Counted from the stretch's first letter, positions 9,942 through 17,631 are shown. The stretch is DNA of 42,590 bases from an uncultured Bacteroidota bacterium (GCA_937870795.1 CALMWS010000407.1:1-42590); one strand, 5' to 3'. Program-made: numbers and translations. The notes: generated by a model not told the origin, from the sequence alone.

Positions 9942-9964
9942 TTCATCTTCACAATAAAAAGACA

Positions 9965-10789
9965 ATGAAACATACGATATACGCAATTATTTTAATGACA
10001 ATTTTGGCATCCTGCGAACCCGTCAGAGATGATGAATTTGGCCTCTCGGGGGAAGCGCCCAAGCCAGTACTTGAGATTACTGCATTGGATGGAAACACCT
10101 TTGTTGTGAAAGACAAGACCTCAGGTGGCTTCCAGCGATTGTGGTCATTTCCCGGTGGCATGCCTGCCAATTCAACGGCAGAAACAGACACTATTTTTTA
10201 TCCAAAGAAAGGCAGTTATACCATCAGTCTCTTCGTTTCACAAAGCGATGGCAGCGGTACGGGGAGTGCGGTCAAAAAAGTAGAGGTAGCAGAAAATGCA
10301 GCTCAAAACTGTACAGATAAAATGGCTCTATTGACCGGTGATTGTTTTCCACAAGGCAAGTGCTGGACCTTTACCAGAGAAGCCGGTGCCGTGAAGGTAG
10401 GTCCCAAATACGACGATTTTTCATGGTACACCGCACCGGCAGGAGGGCTGCAGGATGCTCAGTACGACGATGGCTTTTGTTTTACATTTGATGGCCTTGT
10501 TTACCAAAACAAAAACAATGGCGCATCGGTCAATCCTTGGGATGGATACAAAGCCATACCCCTTGATCCAGGCGTATCAAGCTTTGTTTTCTCAGAAGGT
10601 ACGGGTACCGGAGGCAAGGATCAAATTATCATCCCCGATGAGCAATTTATGGGTGTATGGGATGCAGATAATGTAATGGATGTAATCCAACTTACCGAAA
10701 CCCAGCTCGTGGTAAGGACCCGGTTGAGGGCTGCCAATGGAGTGCCGGCAGCAGAAGGATGGTTTGAACTTACCTTTGTAAGAAAATGA
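9965..10789 (+). CDS. PKD-domain surface lipoprotein (SGBP-like)
   Basis: 274 residues from the ATG at 9965. A TTG nine codons upstream overlaps the susD stop and would precede the signal peptide, so I reject it. The lipobox ends in Cys17, followed by acidic EPVRDDE, consistent with a lipoprotein export signal to the cell surface. Residues about 35-110 look like a PKD/Ig fold (LWSFPGGMPANST). The rest is a beta-rich module with several Trp/Tyr/Phe (about 115-274). It occupies the SusE/F position between susD and the glucanases, and its stop overlaps the next ATG. I infer a surface glycan-binding protein. I do not recognise a named family for the C-terminal half. Confidence 0.75.
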   Translation: MKHTIYAIILMTILASCEPVRDDEFGLSGEAPKPVLEITALDGNTFVVKDKTSGGFQRLWSFPGGMPANSTAETDTIFYPKKGSYTISLFVSQSDGSGTGSAVKKVEVAENAAQNCTDKMALLTGDCFPQGKCWTFTREAGAVKVGPKYDDFSWYTAPAGGLQDAQYDDGFCFTFDGLVYQNKNNGASVNPWDGYKAIPLDPGVSSFVFSEGTGTGGKDQIIIPDEQFMGVWDADNVMDVIQLTETQLVVRTRLRAANGVPAAEGWFELTFVRK

Positions 10790-11622
10790 GCAAGCATCAA
10801 TACCTTCGGTTTGCTTTATTGGGTCTTTGCTGGCTAAGTGTGTTTGCACTCAGCGGGCAAAGAAACATGAAGATGTGGAACAAGCTCATCTGGTCGGATG
10901 AATTTGATGGCAATGGCTTGCCCGATAGTAGTAAGTGGAATTACGATCTGGGCGATGGCTGTCCTCAGAATTGTGGTTGGGGCAACAACGAACTTCAATA
11001 CTATACTGCCAATGACACCCTCAATGCCAGGCAAAAAGATGGCATGCTCATCATCGAAGCCAGGAGTACAGGAAAACCAGATAGGCCTTATACCTCTGCA
11101 CGTTTGGTTAGCCGCGGAAAGGCAAGCTGGCCGTCGGGCTACCTCGAGGCCAGGATCAAATTGCCAAAAGGCAAAGGCGTTTGGCCGGCATTCTGGATGT
11201 TGCCAGAAGAATGGAAATATGGTGGATGGCCGGCAAGTGGAGAAATAGACATCATGGAATTTGTGGGTTATACCCCTGACTCTATCTATGGCACCCTACA
11301 TTGCCAGGACTTCAATCACATCAATGGCACGCAGGTGGGCAAAGCCATGTACGTACCCGATCTTGGCGATGCCTTTCACGTGTATGGCATGTATTGGGAT
11401 AATGATGTAATGTATTTTTATCTCGACGGCAGGCCATATCTCAAATTTATCAACCATAAGAAGGGTTATACCTCCTGGCCCTTTGATCAGAATTTTTACG
11501 CCATTTTCAATCTTGCCGTTGGTGGCAACTGGGGCGGCAAAAAAGGGGTAGATACTTCCATCTGGCCTCAGAAAATGTATGTGGATTACATCCGCGTTTA
11601 TCAAACCATTAAAGAACAATAA
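10786..11622 (+). CDS. GH16 endo-beta-1,3(4)-glucanase (laminarinase-like), secreted
   Basis: 278 residues, with a signal peptide (about 1-25) and a single GH16 domain. The catalytic signature SGEIDIMEFVG places the nucleophile at Glu153, the assisting Asp at 155 and the acid/base at Glu158. Upstream LIWSDEFDG, GWGNNELQYYT and KGVWPAFWMLP, and C-terminal VDYIRVYQ, are typical of laminarinase-type GH16. It would cleave internal beta-1,3 linkages by a retaining mechanism. The ATG overlaps the previous stop by 4 bp. There is no lipobox, so it is probably periplasmic or soluble. A substrate other than laminarin (mixed-linkage glucan, curdlan) is possible. Confidence 0.93.
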   Translation: MSKHQYLRFALLGLCWLSVFALSGQRNMKMWNKLIWSDEFDGNGLPDSSKWNYDLGDGCPQNCGWGNNELQYYTANDTLNARQKDGMLIIEARSTGKPDRPYTSARLVSRGKASWPSGYLEARIKLPKGKGVWPAFWMLPEEWKYGGWPASGEIDIMEFVGYTPDSIYGTLHCQDFNHINGTQVGKAMYVPDLGDAFHVYGMYWDNDVMYFYLDGRPYLKFINHKKGYTSWPFDQNFYAIFNLAVGGNWGGKKGVDTSIWPQKMYVDYIRVYQTIKEQ

Positions 11623-11632
11623 AAAAGATATC

Positions 11633-12862
11633 ATGAAAATATTTTCTTTTCGCCACTCCATGCTATTTAGCCTGATATTAGTAGGTGGCATATTCGTTTT
11701 TAATTCTTGTGCCGAAGACGATAATGGCATTGCCGATCCTCTTGATTTACCCAAAATAACATTTTCAGATCTTAGCATCGATGAAGATGACGTGGATCAA
11801 ACGGTAGTTGTAGATTTAAAACTGGAAGGCAGTGCCAATGCCAATGCGGTTGCCAACTTTCTGGTTTCCGGAGGCAGTGCAGAAGCAGGCATTGACTATG
11901 AAGTCAAAACCGCAAGTCCCCTTGTATTTACAGAGGGAGAAAGCAGCAAGACCCTCACAATCTTAATCAAGGGTGATGAAGTGGTAGAGACAAAAGAGAC
12001 CATAGAAATCACATTCTACAATCCTAAAAATGTAACGCTTCCCGTTTCAAAGCTGACCATCACCATCAAAGATGATGACGACAATACGGCGGGCCTTGTT
12101 ATACCAAAAAATGGCTATACCACACCCAAGGAATATGCCGGGATGACGCTTGAATGGGCAGATGAATTTGATGGCAGCACCCTAAATCCGAATTGGTGGA
12201 CTTTTGAAACTGGAGATGGCTGTCCGAACAATTGTGGCTGGGGCAACAATGAACTGCAATATTACCGCGAAGACAACACCAGCGTGGTAGACGGTCACCT
12301 GGTGATTACCGCCAAAAAGCAGGCCTTTGCCAACAGAGATTACACTTCCAGCAGGATTGTCACCAAGGGCAAACGCATCTTCAAATATGGCAGGATCGAC
12401 ATCAGGGCAGCCCTACCCAAGGGCAAAGGATTGTGGCCTGCCCTTTGGATGCTGGGCACCAACATTGATGCAGTAGGCTGGCCTTCCTGTGGAGAAATAG
12501 ACATCATGGAGCTCACCGGTGACCTGCCCAACCGCGTGGTAGGTACCGTACATTACGGATCAAGCGTGGCCAATCACCAATATAAAGGTGAATCCTATTA
12601 CCTGAGCAATGGCAAAAACTTCCAGGATGAATTCCATGTATTTTCCATCAAGTGGCAGGCAGATAAAATAGAATACCTCGTAGACGATGTGCCCTATTAC
12701 ACCGTCACACCTGCCACCACCGGCAATGCAGTATATCCGTTTAATAAAACCTTTTTCTTTATCTTTAATGTAGCTGTTGGCGGCAATTTCCCGGGCAACC
12801 CTGATGGTGGCACCCCATTCCCACAGCGCATGATTGTGGATTATGTGAGGGTGTTTAAGTAA
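11633..12862 (+). CDS. Surface lipoprotein GH16 endo-beta-1,3-glucanase with Calx-beta-like domain
   Basis: 409 residues from the ATG at 11,633; 18 upstream in-frame codons overlap the previous gene and are rejected. The signal ends in NSC26 followed by acidic AEDDN, suggesting a surface lipoprotein. Residues about 40-150 resemble a Calx-beta domain (EGESSKTLTILIKGDE, ending IKDDDDN). The GH16 domain spans about 160-409, with GEIDIMEL placing Glu288, Asp290 and Glu293 as the catalytic triad, and ends VDYVRVFK. It starts 10 bp after the other GH16 gene. The pair fits a division of labour: surface cleavage of polymer here, and periplasmic trimming by the non-lipidated paralogue. Confidence 0.92.
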   Translation: MKIFSFRHSMLFSLILVGGIFVFNSCAEDDNGIADPLDLPKITFSDLSIDEDDVDQTVVVDLKLEGSANANAVANFLVSGGSAEAGIDYEVKTASPLVFTEGESSKTLTILIKGDEVVETKETIEITFYNPKNVTLPVSKLTITIKDDDDNTAGLVIPKNGYTTPKEYAGMTLEWADEFDGSTLNPNWWTFETGDGCPNNCGWGNNELQYYREDNTSVVDGHLVITAKKQAFANRDYTSSRIVTKGKRIFKYGRIDIRAALPKGKGLWPALWMLGTNIDAVGWPSCGEIDIMELTGDLPNRVVGTVHYGSSVANHQYKGESYYLSNGKNFQDEFHVFSIKWQADKIEYLVDDVPYYTVTPATTGNAVYPFNKTFFFIFNVAVGGNFPGNPDGGTPFPQRMIVDYVRVFK

Positions 12863-12872
12863 CAGCGAACCG

Positions 12873-12984
12873 CTATCGGCTGTCGGCTGTCCGCTGTCCG
12901 ATGTCGGCTGTCCGTTGTCCGCTGTCCGTTGTCGGCTGTCCGCTGTCCGCTGTCGGCTGTCCGCTGTCCGCTGTCCGTTGTCAT
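12873..12984. repeat. Heptanucleotide tandem array CTGTCCG, inverted relative to the left border
   Basis: Sixteen consecutive 7-mers, mostly CTGTCCG, CTGTCGG and TTGTCCG, begin 10 bp after the GH16 stop. CTGTCCG is the reverse complement of CGGACAG in the array at 1-147, so the glucan locus is bracketed by arrays in opposite orientation. The open frames across it are artefacts of the repeat. Confidence 0.85.
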
Positions 12985-13042
12985 ATACTTTGCCAAGGCC
13001 AATATAATAATATTTATGCTCATTAGTAAGGATTTGTCGATG

Positions 13043-13110
13043 CCTCGCGATTAGCGCGAGGTGCCCTCACTAAATTGATCTGCCAATCAATTTTTTCAGC
13101 TGTGCTGAAA
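13043..13110. repeat. Three consecutive perfect hairpins
   Basis: There are three perfect inverted repeats in 68 bp. CCTCGCG/CGCGAGG (13,043-13,061) has a 5-nt loop. AAATTGAT/ATCAATTT (13,072-13,093) has a 6-nt loop. TTTCAGC/GCTGAAA (13,094-13,110) has a 3-nt loop. They sit between oppositely oriented heptamer arrays. The second is followed by Ts and is annotated separately as a terminator. The purpose of the cluster is unknown. Confidence 0.6.
13072..13096 (+). terminator. Likely intrinsic terminator of the glucan cluster
   Basis: An 8-bp perfect stem (AAATTGAT with ATCAATTT, 6-nt loop) runs into a six-T tract on the plus strand, about 210 bp beyond the last GH16 stop. The stem is AT-rich, so it would be weak alone. 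It is flanked by two further hairpins. Confidence 0.45.
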
Positions 13111-13123
13111 CCGATCAGTTATG

Positions 13124-13151
13124 CTGTCCGCTGTCCGCTGTCCGCTGTCGG
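13124..13151. repeat. Short heptamer run CTGTCCG x3 plus CTGTCGG
   Basis: Four 7-mers of the same type as 12,873-12,984 lie just beyond the hairpin cluster. The hairpins may have inserted into, or formed within, a once continuous array. Confidence 0.7.
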
Positions 13152-13170
13152 TTAATGTCAGATAGATGCG

Positions 13171-13404
13171 CGGTCAGCAGTTGTCAGTGAGCAGTAAGCG
13201 GTAAGCGGTTGACAGTGAGCAGTAAGCAGTAAGCGGTGAGCAGTAAGCGGTGAGCAGTAAGCGGTGAGCAGTAAGCGGTAAGCGGTAAGCGGTAAGCAGT
13301 TGTCAGTGAGCGGTCAGCGGTAAGCGGTTGTCAGCGGTTGTCAGTGAGCAGTGAGCGGTAAGCGGTAAGCAGTTGACAGTGAGCGTCGAGCGGTCAGCAG
13401 TTTT
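13171..13404. repeat. Heptanucleotide tandem array CGGTAAG / CAGTGAG / CAGTAAG
   Basis: About 33 consecutive 7-mers, with one 3-base phase slip near 13,330, use CGGTAAG, CAGTAAG, CAGTGAG, CGGTTGA and CAGTTGT. The orientation is that of the array at 1-147 and opposite to 12,873-13,151, so two heptamer arrays face each other around 13,152-13,170. The array marks the left edge of the AT-rich RHS island. The 183 bp from 13,405 to 13,587 contain the out-of-frame C-terminus of the next gene. Confidence 0.85.
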
Positions 13405-13587
13405 CGGCCTGTATTTGTTTATTGTATAATGCCGACAAACTCAACTCAGGGTAGATTTCTTGTTGCATGAATATTATCCGATTGAAATTAATTTAATTTT
13501 TTGCATTCAGTAAATTTTTCGTGATTCCACTCCCAATGATACTGCATCCAGCCAAAATAACAATCGCCAATATAAAGAGTTAAACCA

Positions 13588-14241
13588 TTACCATTTTTTA
13601 CAGTTATGGGAAACCGGAATACTTACCCTTAAAATTCCATCCCATATTTTTGTTTTGTATGATTTCAATTTTTTAATACTTTGTTTTGAATACTGTTTGT
13701 TAATATGCTTTTCCAAATGACTGATAAACAATAAAACATCAGTAGCTTTTTCAGGTTGGAAAAGATAGCATTGACTGGCATATGCAGACAGAATAGGACC
13801 CATTTTCATCTGTAAATTCAAGGTGTCAAATGCAGAAATTATGTGAATATATTTTTCCAATATTTCATCATTGAACATTGGATCATTTATAAAATCTTCT
13901 CCCATAAAACCAGGGTTTGTAAGTATTCCATCCAATATATTCCTATTTTCATCATATGCTATTAATTCAAAGCAGCCAACAAAATAATCTTCTTTCAAAG
14001 TGGTAGTAAAATATGAAACATTTGGATTAAAATACAACAATAGATCATTGGGGCTTGAATTAACTATCTTAAAAGAATACAACCTTTCACAATTCCCCAT
14101 CTCCCCACCTCCAAAATAAAGGGAATCAGGTTGGTTTAATGTAATCGACAATGGCTCATTAATCTTTTGACTGAATTTATTGCAGCAGGATGATAGAATG
14201 AAGATGATTAAAGTATAAGCACTAATATATTTTAATTTCAT
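13588..14241 (-). CDS. Putative lipoprotein, candidate immunity protein for the HExxH RHS tip; frameshifted at the 3' end
   Basis: 217 residues with a lipoprotein signal ending ILSSCC (Cys19/20). I recognise no family. It begins 50 bp after the stop of the HExxH tip on the same strand, the usual position of an RHS immunity gene. The annotated end looks premature. In another frame the sequence after residue about 210 continues as NGNGLTLYIGDCYFGWMQYH and then WEWNHEKFTECKKLN, stopping at 13,488-13,490. That reads like the natural C-terminus, so a single-base indel near 13,605-13,620 probably truncates the protein (or is a sequencing error). A lipidated envelope immunity protein is an inference from position. 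Confidence 0.6.
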   Translation of the reverse strand: MKLKYISAYTLIIFILSSCCNKFSQKINEPLSITLNQPDSLYFGGGEMGNCERLYSFKIVNSSPNDLLLYFNPNVSYFTTTLKEDYFVGCFELIAYDENRNILDGILTNPGFMGEDFINDPMFNDEILEKYIHIISAFDTLNLQMKMGPILSAYASQCYLFQPEKATDVLLFISHLEKHINKQYSKQSIKKLKSYKTKIWDGILRVSIPVSHNCKKW

Positions 14242-14291
14242 CTGAATGGTTTAATCAAGTGTTTTCTAAAGTTTACTTCAAAGTTGGAGAT

Positions 14292-14750
14292 TTATTTACT
14301 TTCATTGTAATAAAAATTAAATTTTGGTATACCTATTCCCGAATATTGGCTACTCCAATAGTGCGCCAGACTTTCAGATACATTCTTTCTTTCCAAAGGG
14401 GTTTTACCAAACTTACCATAAACTTCATTTACAAAATGATATTTATGCACTAGTTCATGACCATAGGCTGTAATTAAGAGTCTCCAAGATTGATAATCTC
14501 TCATTCCAATAAAAAGTTCATCAGTTTCTCCTCTATAAAGTGATAAACCATCTCTTAGCATAATTTTGCTAGGTCTACCACCTGCTTTTCTCAATAGGTA
14601 TTTTATATTCTTAGCTTTTTCAATAAGCGAAATTGAAGATTCTAATCCAAGGCTTGGTCCCTCTTCTGGATTTAGAACACCTATATCTTTCAAATCTTGA
14701 TCAACTTTAAACTGGCCCTGAGCATCAGGGCCGCTGGGATCAAAATTCAA
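14292..14750 (-). CDS. Orphan RHS C-terminal tip with zinc-metalloprotease motif (HELVH)
   Basis: 152 residues, starting at a TTG inside a longer open frame (open from about 14,780). It begins NFDPSGPDAQGQF, the DPxG border that ends RHS cores, so this is the detached tail of an RHS protein. The tail has GHELVHKYHF, a clean HExxH zinc site, with SESLAHYW downstream supplying a possible third Glu ligand, as in gluzincins. I infer a metallopeptidase toxin. The RHS core is missing and a RAYT remnant abuts it upstream. With no core or secretion signal it is probably silent unless recombined onto a complete RHS gene. The next gene downstream is the candidate immunity lipoprotein. Confidence 0.65.
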   Translation of the reverse strand: MNFDPSGPDAQGQFKVDQDLKDIGVLNPEEGPSLGLESSISLIEKAKNIKYLLRKAGGRPSKIMLRDGLSLYRGETDELFIGMRDYQSWRLLITAYGHELVHKYHFVNEVYGKFGKTPLERKNVSESLAHYWSSQYSGIGIPKFNFYYNESK

Positions 14751-14769
14751 ATTATCATTTGAAAAATAG

Positions 14770-14916
14770 TTAACCCTGAGTTAATATTATATCCCCATAC
14801 ATATACGTCCTATCCTGACAACAAATCGTAATAAAATACAGCCCTGCCTAGGAATAATCGTACCCTTTCAAACGGATGGATCTACGGTGGTGAATTTTTG
14901 GGTTATATTTGTTCAT
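14770..14916 (-). pseudogene. Remnant of a REP-associated Y1 transposase (RAYT, IS200-like)
   Basis: Reading the minus strand from ATG 14,914-14,916 gives MNKYNPKIHHRRSIRLKG, then YDYS, an in-frame TAG, AGLYFITICCQDRTYMYGDI and a stop at 14,770. The HHRRSIRLKGYDYS-x-AGLYFITIC block is the characteristic N-terminus of Bacteroidota RAYT/TnpA-REP proteins. Only about 48 codons remain of a gene usually near 180-200. The HUH and catalytic Tyr regions are gone and a stop interrupts it. It lies just upstream of, and slightly overlaps, the RHS tip frame. The rest of the gap to 15,075 is AT-rich and shows no gene. Confidence 0.75.
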
Positions 14917-15075
14917 AGAATAATTCCTACATACCCATAAACGTAAATTTGGATAAATTTCTTGTGATAGGGATTTAATCTGATCTGATTTAACATAAAA
15001 ATATACATTAAATAGTTTTTTTCGCTATTCCAATCCTATATTACAATATTTTTAGTCAAGCATGTATCCGCCAAT

Positions 15076-15582
15076 TTAATGGGCTAAACTAACTATGTCA
15101 AGTAGTTCCTTTTGGTCAAGTACAATAATTTCACAAAGATAATTATCCTGATTAACTCTAAATACAACGTTTTCAGCAACGAAATAAATTTCAGTTTTAT
15201 CATAATCATTGATTTTAAAAATTAAATTATTTTCTGATTTAACCAAAGAAACATCAGTTATCATTTCTCCTTCTTCTTGCACAGCATAATCTAAATAGCA
15301 GTCGAATATTTGTTCCTTACAAAATTTAACCTGAAAAAGGCTCTTGTCTTCTGAAGACCTACCAATGCAAACAAAAGCAATCTGATTAAATAATTTTGTC
15401 TCTGCATTAAAACGTATTTCAATAAAAAATTCATTTCCAGTTATATAAATTGTTTCAAATGTATAACTTTCAGAAATGGGTTTATCTAATACTAAATTTA
15501 CAGGCAACCCACCAATACTCCGATATTCATTTACACTTTTTACAAGGTGATTAGCTTCTTTAAATTTCAGTTTAATCATCAC
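15076..15582 (-). CDS. Hypothetical protein in the RHS cassette array (possible second immunity protein)
   Basis: 168 residues, ATG start, no signal peptide or membrane segment, rich in beta-strand-like alternation and acidic residues. No family recognised. It follows the 126-residue putative immunity gene by 106 bp on the same strand, within the AT-rich island. RHS and CDI islands often carry extra immunity genes left from lost toxins, and that is the simplest reading. The 106-bp gap contains a small inverted repeat (GGCAAC/GTTGCC). Confidence 0.5.
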   Translation of the reverse strand: MMIKLKFKEANHLVKSVNEYRSIGGLPVNLVLDKPISESYTFETIYITGNEFFIEIRFNAETKLFNQIAFVCIGRSSEDKSLFQVKFCKEQIFDCYLDYAVQEEGEMITDVSLVKSENNLIFKINDYDKTEIYFVAENVVFRVNQDNYLCEIIVLDQKELLDIVSLAH

Positions 15583-15688
15583 TTATAAGAACTAAAATGT
15601 TTAACAACCGGCAACGACCCAGATTGCCCAGGTTGCCCTATTAAGCATCTTATCCTCGGTAGAAAGTCAGACCCAGACAAATTAAAAT

Positions 15689-16069
15689 TTACCATTTAGC
15701 ATATTTAAGTTGGGGATACATTTCGGATGCAAGTGATTTGAATTTTTCAACCAGACTTATATCATGATCAGAAAATCTGTCATAAAAATAGGGTTCGTTA
15801 AATAGATCAGGACATAGAAAAATTGTTCCATCTTGGTTTGTTATCTTCCATTGAACAGGAATATCACTCTCAACAATTTCAAACATTTGAGAAGGAACAG
15901 GAAATAGGTAAAAATTATCAAATAAATAAAAGTACACCCCTTCTAATTCTATGCTGATTGCAAATACATAATAATTTTGGCCGATTTTTAAAAGCTCAGA
16001 AGTATCACTATTCATCATAATGATATCTTTATTTGAATTTACTTTGTTTTTAATTAATTTTACTTTCAT
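15689..16069 (-). CDS. Putative immunity protein paired with the glycine-rich RHS tip
   Basis: 126 residues, cytosolic, acidic, ending in a Tyr/Trp-containing helix (MYPQLKYAKW). The start codon overlaps the last base of the toxin tip's TAA stop, giving translational coupling typical of toxin-immunity pairs. No family recognised with confidence; the mixed beta-then-helix character would be compatible with several small immunity folds. Function is inferred from the overlap and position. Confidence 0.58.
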   Translation of the reverse strand: MKVKLIKNKVNSNKDIIMMNSDTSELLKIGQNYYVFAISIELEGVYFYLFDNFYLFPVPSQMFEIVESDIPVQWKITNQDGTIFLCPDLFNEPYFYDRFSDHDISLVEKFKSLASEMYPQLKYAKW

Positions 16070-16860
16070 TATCTTCCTATTACAGTTTTTATTTCGAAAC
16101 GAATCCCTGCTTTCTCATACCAGTGTGTTGAAAATTTAAACCCACTTTTTTCAACATAAGTTGATTTACTTACAACTTTTGTCCAGTCTCCTGCCCTTCC
16201 ACCATATTTTGCAATTAATCTTGGGAGATCATCAATATTTTTTCCTCTAGCAATTACCTTTCCAAACCCACTCAACTGTTCTAAGCTTGCAAAATATCTT
16301 CCAAGCATTCCTTTCTTACAGACAGGAAATGCTGCCATGGCAAGATCAAACTTGTTATTACAAATTACCTGACTAAATAATCCCCACGGACCATCATCAA
16401 CATGTGAAATTGCATTTATATATTCTATTTTAGAAATCCTTCCTTGCAAAAATTCACCCGCCAACCATACTTTTAGCTCTTGCTTTGTTGGCGGATCACC
16501 AGATTCCTTACCATTCAACCCATTATGCAACGCATGATTAAACGCCCCCACGGCAATGCCTTGCCCAAATCCCTGCCAAAAAATACCGCCATTCATTGAG
16601 GAGGCAATGCCACCACCTATTCCTCCACCTACTATCTGATGACCCGCTGTGCCCACCAACGCAGCAATTGCCGAACTTATACCCGAGCCTATACCTCCAC
16701 TAGCAGCTCCTTGCCAAAAACTGTCACCCTGGGCTAAAGCAATTCCTCCTTGTGTCACAGCATGTGCGCCAGCTCTCAAAAATTCATGACCAAAAGCCCC
16801 AGAGGCTCCAAATACTGCCCCTACTCCTGCACTTACAGCTGCTCCAATAGCACCCCACAA
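16069..16860 (-). CDS. Orphan RHS C-terminal tip: Gly/Ala-rich linker plus putative small toxin domain
   Basis: 263 residues, reading from a TTG that is really an internal codon; the frame continues upstream to a TAG at 16,912-16,914. Residues 1-110 are a hydrophobic Gly/Ala-rich segment (GGGIGGGIASSMNGGIFWQG) of the type that follows RHS cores. The C-terminal about 150 residues form a distinct domain ending GRAGDWTKVVSKS and FSTHWYEKAGIRFEIKT. The His/Tyr/Glu/Lys-rich end is reminiscent of small nuclease-type toxin tips, but I cannot name the family. Its stop overlaps the next ATG, the putative immunity gene. It is probably not expressed as drawn because the RHS core in front of it is truncated and interrupted. 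Confidence 0.55.
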   Translation of the reverse strand: MWGAIGAAVSAGVGAVFGASGAFGHEFLRAGAHAVTQGGIALAQGDSFWQGAASGGIGSGISSAIAALVGTAGHQIVGGGIGGGIASSMNGGIFWQGFGQGIAVGAFNHALHNGLNGKESGDPPTKQELKVWLAGEFLQGRISKIEYINAISHVDDGPWGLFSQVICNNKFDLAMAAFPVCKKGMLGRYFASLEQLSGFGKVIARGKNIDDLPRLIAKYGGRAGDWTKVVSKSTYVEKSGFKFSTHWYEKAGIRFEIKTVIGR

Positions 16861-16914
16861 TGCAGCTTTATCAGCACTATCAAAAAAACTGGGATCAGAG
16901 GAAATATTGACCTA

Positions 16915-17103
16915 TCCGTTGCTTAAAATCCCAGTTGCTGCTCCAATTGCCACAACAGCCAGTAATGGAAGATCCCCCTCAGGATCGCTGTAACTTACTG
17001 GGTTATTGTTCATAGCACAATATGGACTCATATTGCCCATAATCTCTGCCCTTGGATCGATCCCACAATTAATGCGGGACAGGTCTTGATAAGGTTTGAC
17101 AGG
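16915..17103 (-). pseudogene. RHS core C-terminal fragment interrupted by a stop
   Basis: The minus strand reads, in frame with the following tip, DLSRINCGIDPRAEIMGN, then MSPYCAMNNNPVSYSDPEGD, then a hydrophobic start (LPLLAVVAIGAATG) and a TAG at 16,912-16,914. SPYC.M.NNPVS..DPEGD matches the intact core at 18,901-19,725 (SPYCSMGNNPVSNVDPEGD). Only the last about 60 codons of the core remain, with another stop just upstream (17,104-17,106). The tail after the TAG (VNISSDPSFFDSADKAALW) joins smoothly to the next feature, so the stop looks like a recent nonsense change. 17,107-17,199 shows no gene. Confidence 0.75.
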
Positions 17104-17199
17104 TTATGAAGAAAGAGTGAAATACAATTTTCACAATTCGACTTATTCTTAACCATGTACGATTATTACACTTAGCTACTTTTAGCTAAAAATATAAAA

Positions 17200-17631
17200 C
17201 TAATTAAAAATTTTGTAAACTTTAAAAGTATCCTTTTCAGCACCCAAATTCAAATTTGCAAAATTAAAGCCAGTAAAAAAAATAGTGTCCTTTTTGGTCC
17301 TAACTGAATTAATATATATTAATTTTTTACTTTTATTCGAAAAGATATAATTATCATTAAACAGCTTAATTGGGTTTCCTTCATTAATAAAAATAGCCTT
17401 CTTCTCAAATATGGTAATGAATGGTAGATGTTTCATATTGGAATAATACTTTTTATCTAAAATTTGCATTCTCAAAAGACCATCTTTTACAATTATATTT
17501 GAGGAAATTGATTGACCATTTTTTCCTATAAATCTATAATTTTTTGATGTATGACATACATCAATGTTAAGATATCGATAAAGCATCACAAAAATTAAAA
17601 ACATAAGCATAAAATATAAATACCTTTTCAT
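17200..17631 (-). CDS. Small membrane-anchored protein, putative immunity to the preceding RHS tip
   Basis: 143 residues with one N-terminal hydrophobic segment (about 4-22, YLYFMLMFLIFVMLYRYL) and a basic, beta-rich remainder. It overlaps the stop of the preceding RHS tip by four bases (ATGA), which couples their translation. No family recognised. The membrane anchor suggests it would act at the inner membrane or in the periplasm. The immunity role is inferred from architecture only. Confidence 0.55.
   Translation of the reverse strand: MKRYLYFMLMFLIFVMLYRYLNIDVCHTSKNYRFIGKNGQSISSNIIVKDGLLRMQILDKKYYSNMKHLPFITIFEKKAIFINEGNPIKLFNDNYIFSNKSKKLIYINSVRTKKDTIFFTGFNFANLNLGAEKDTFKVYKIFN

Noticed and set aside
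9938-9964. TTG start for the PKD lipoprotein, overlapping the susD stop
   Set aside because: It would put nine hydrophilic residues before a normal lipoprotein signal; the ATG at 9965 fits the signal peptide.
12841-13023. Minus-strand open frame rich in TADSGQR-type repeats
   Set aside because: It is simply translation of the CTGTCCG heptamer array; a 7-bp period cycles through all frames.
15610-15637. GGCAAC/GTTGCC inverted repeat as a terminator or RNA element
   Set aside because: Only a 6-bp stem with a long loop and no T-tract; not enough support.
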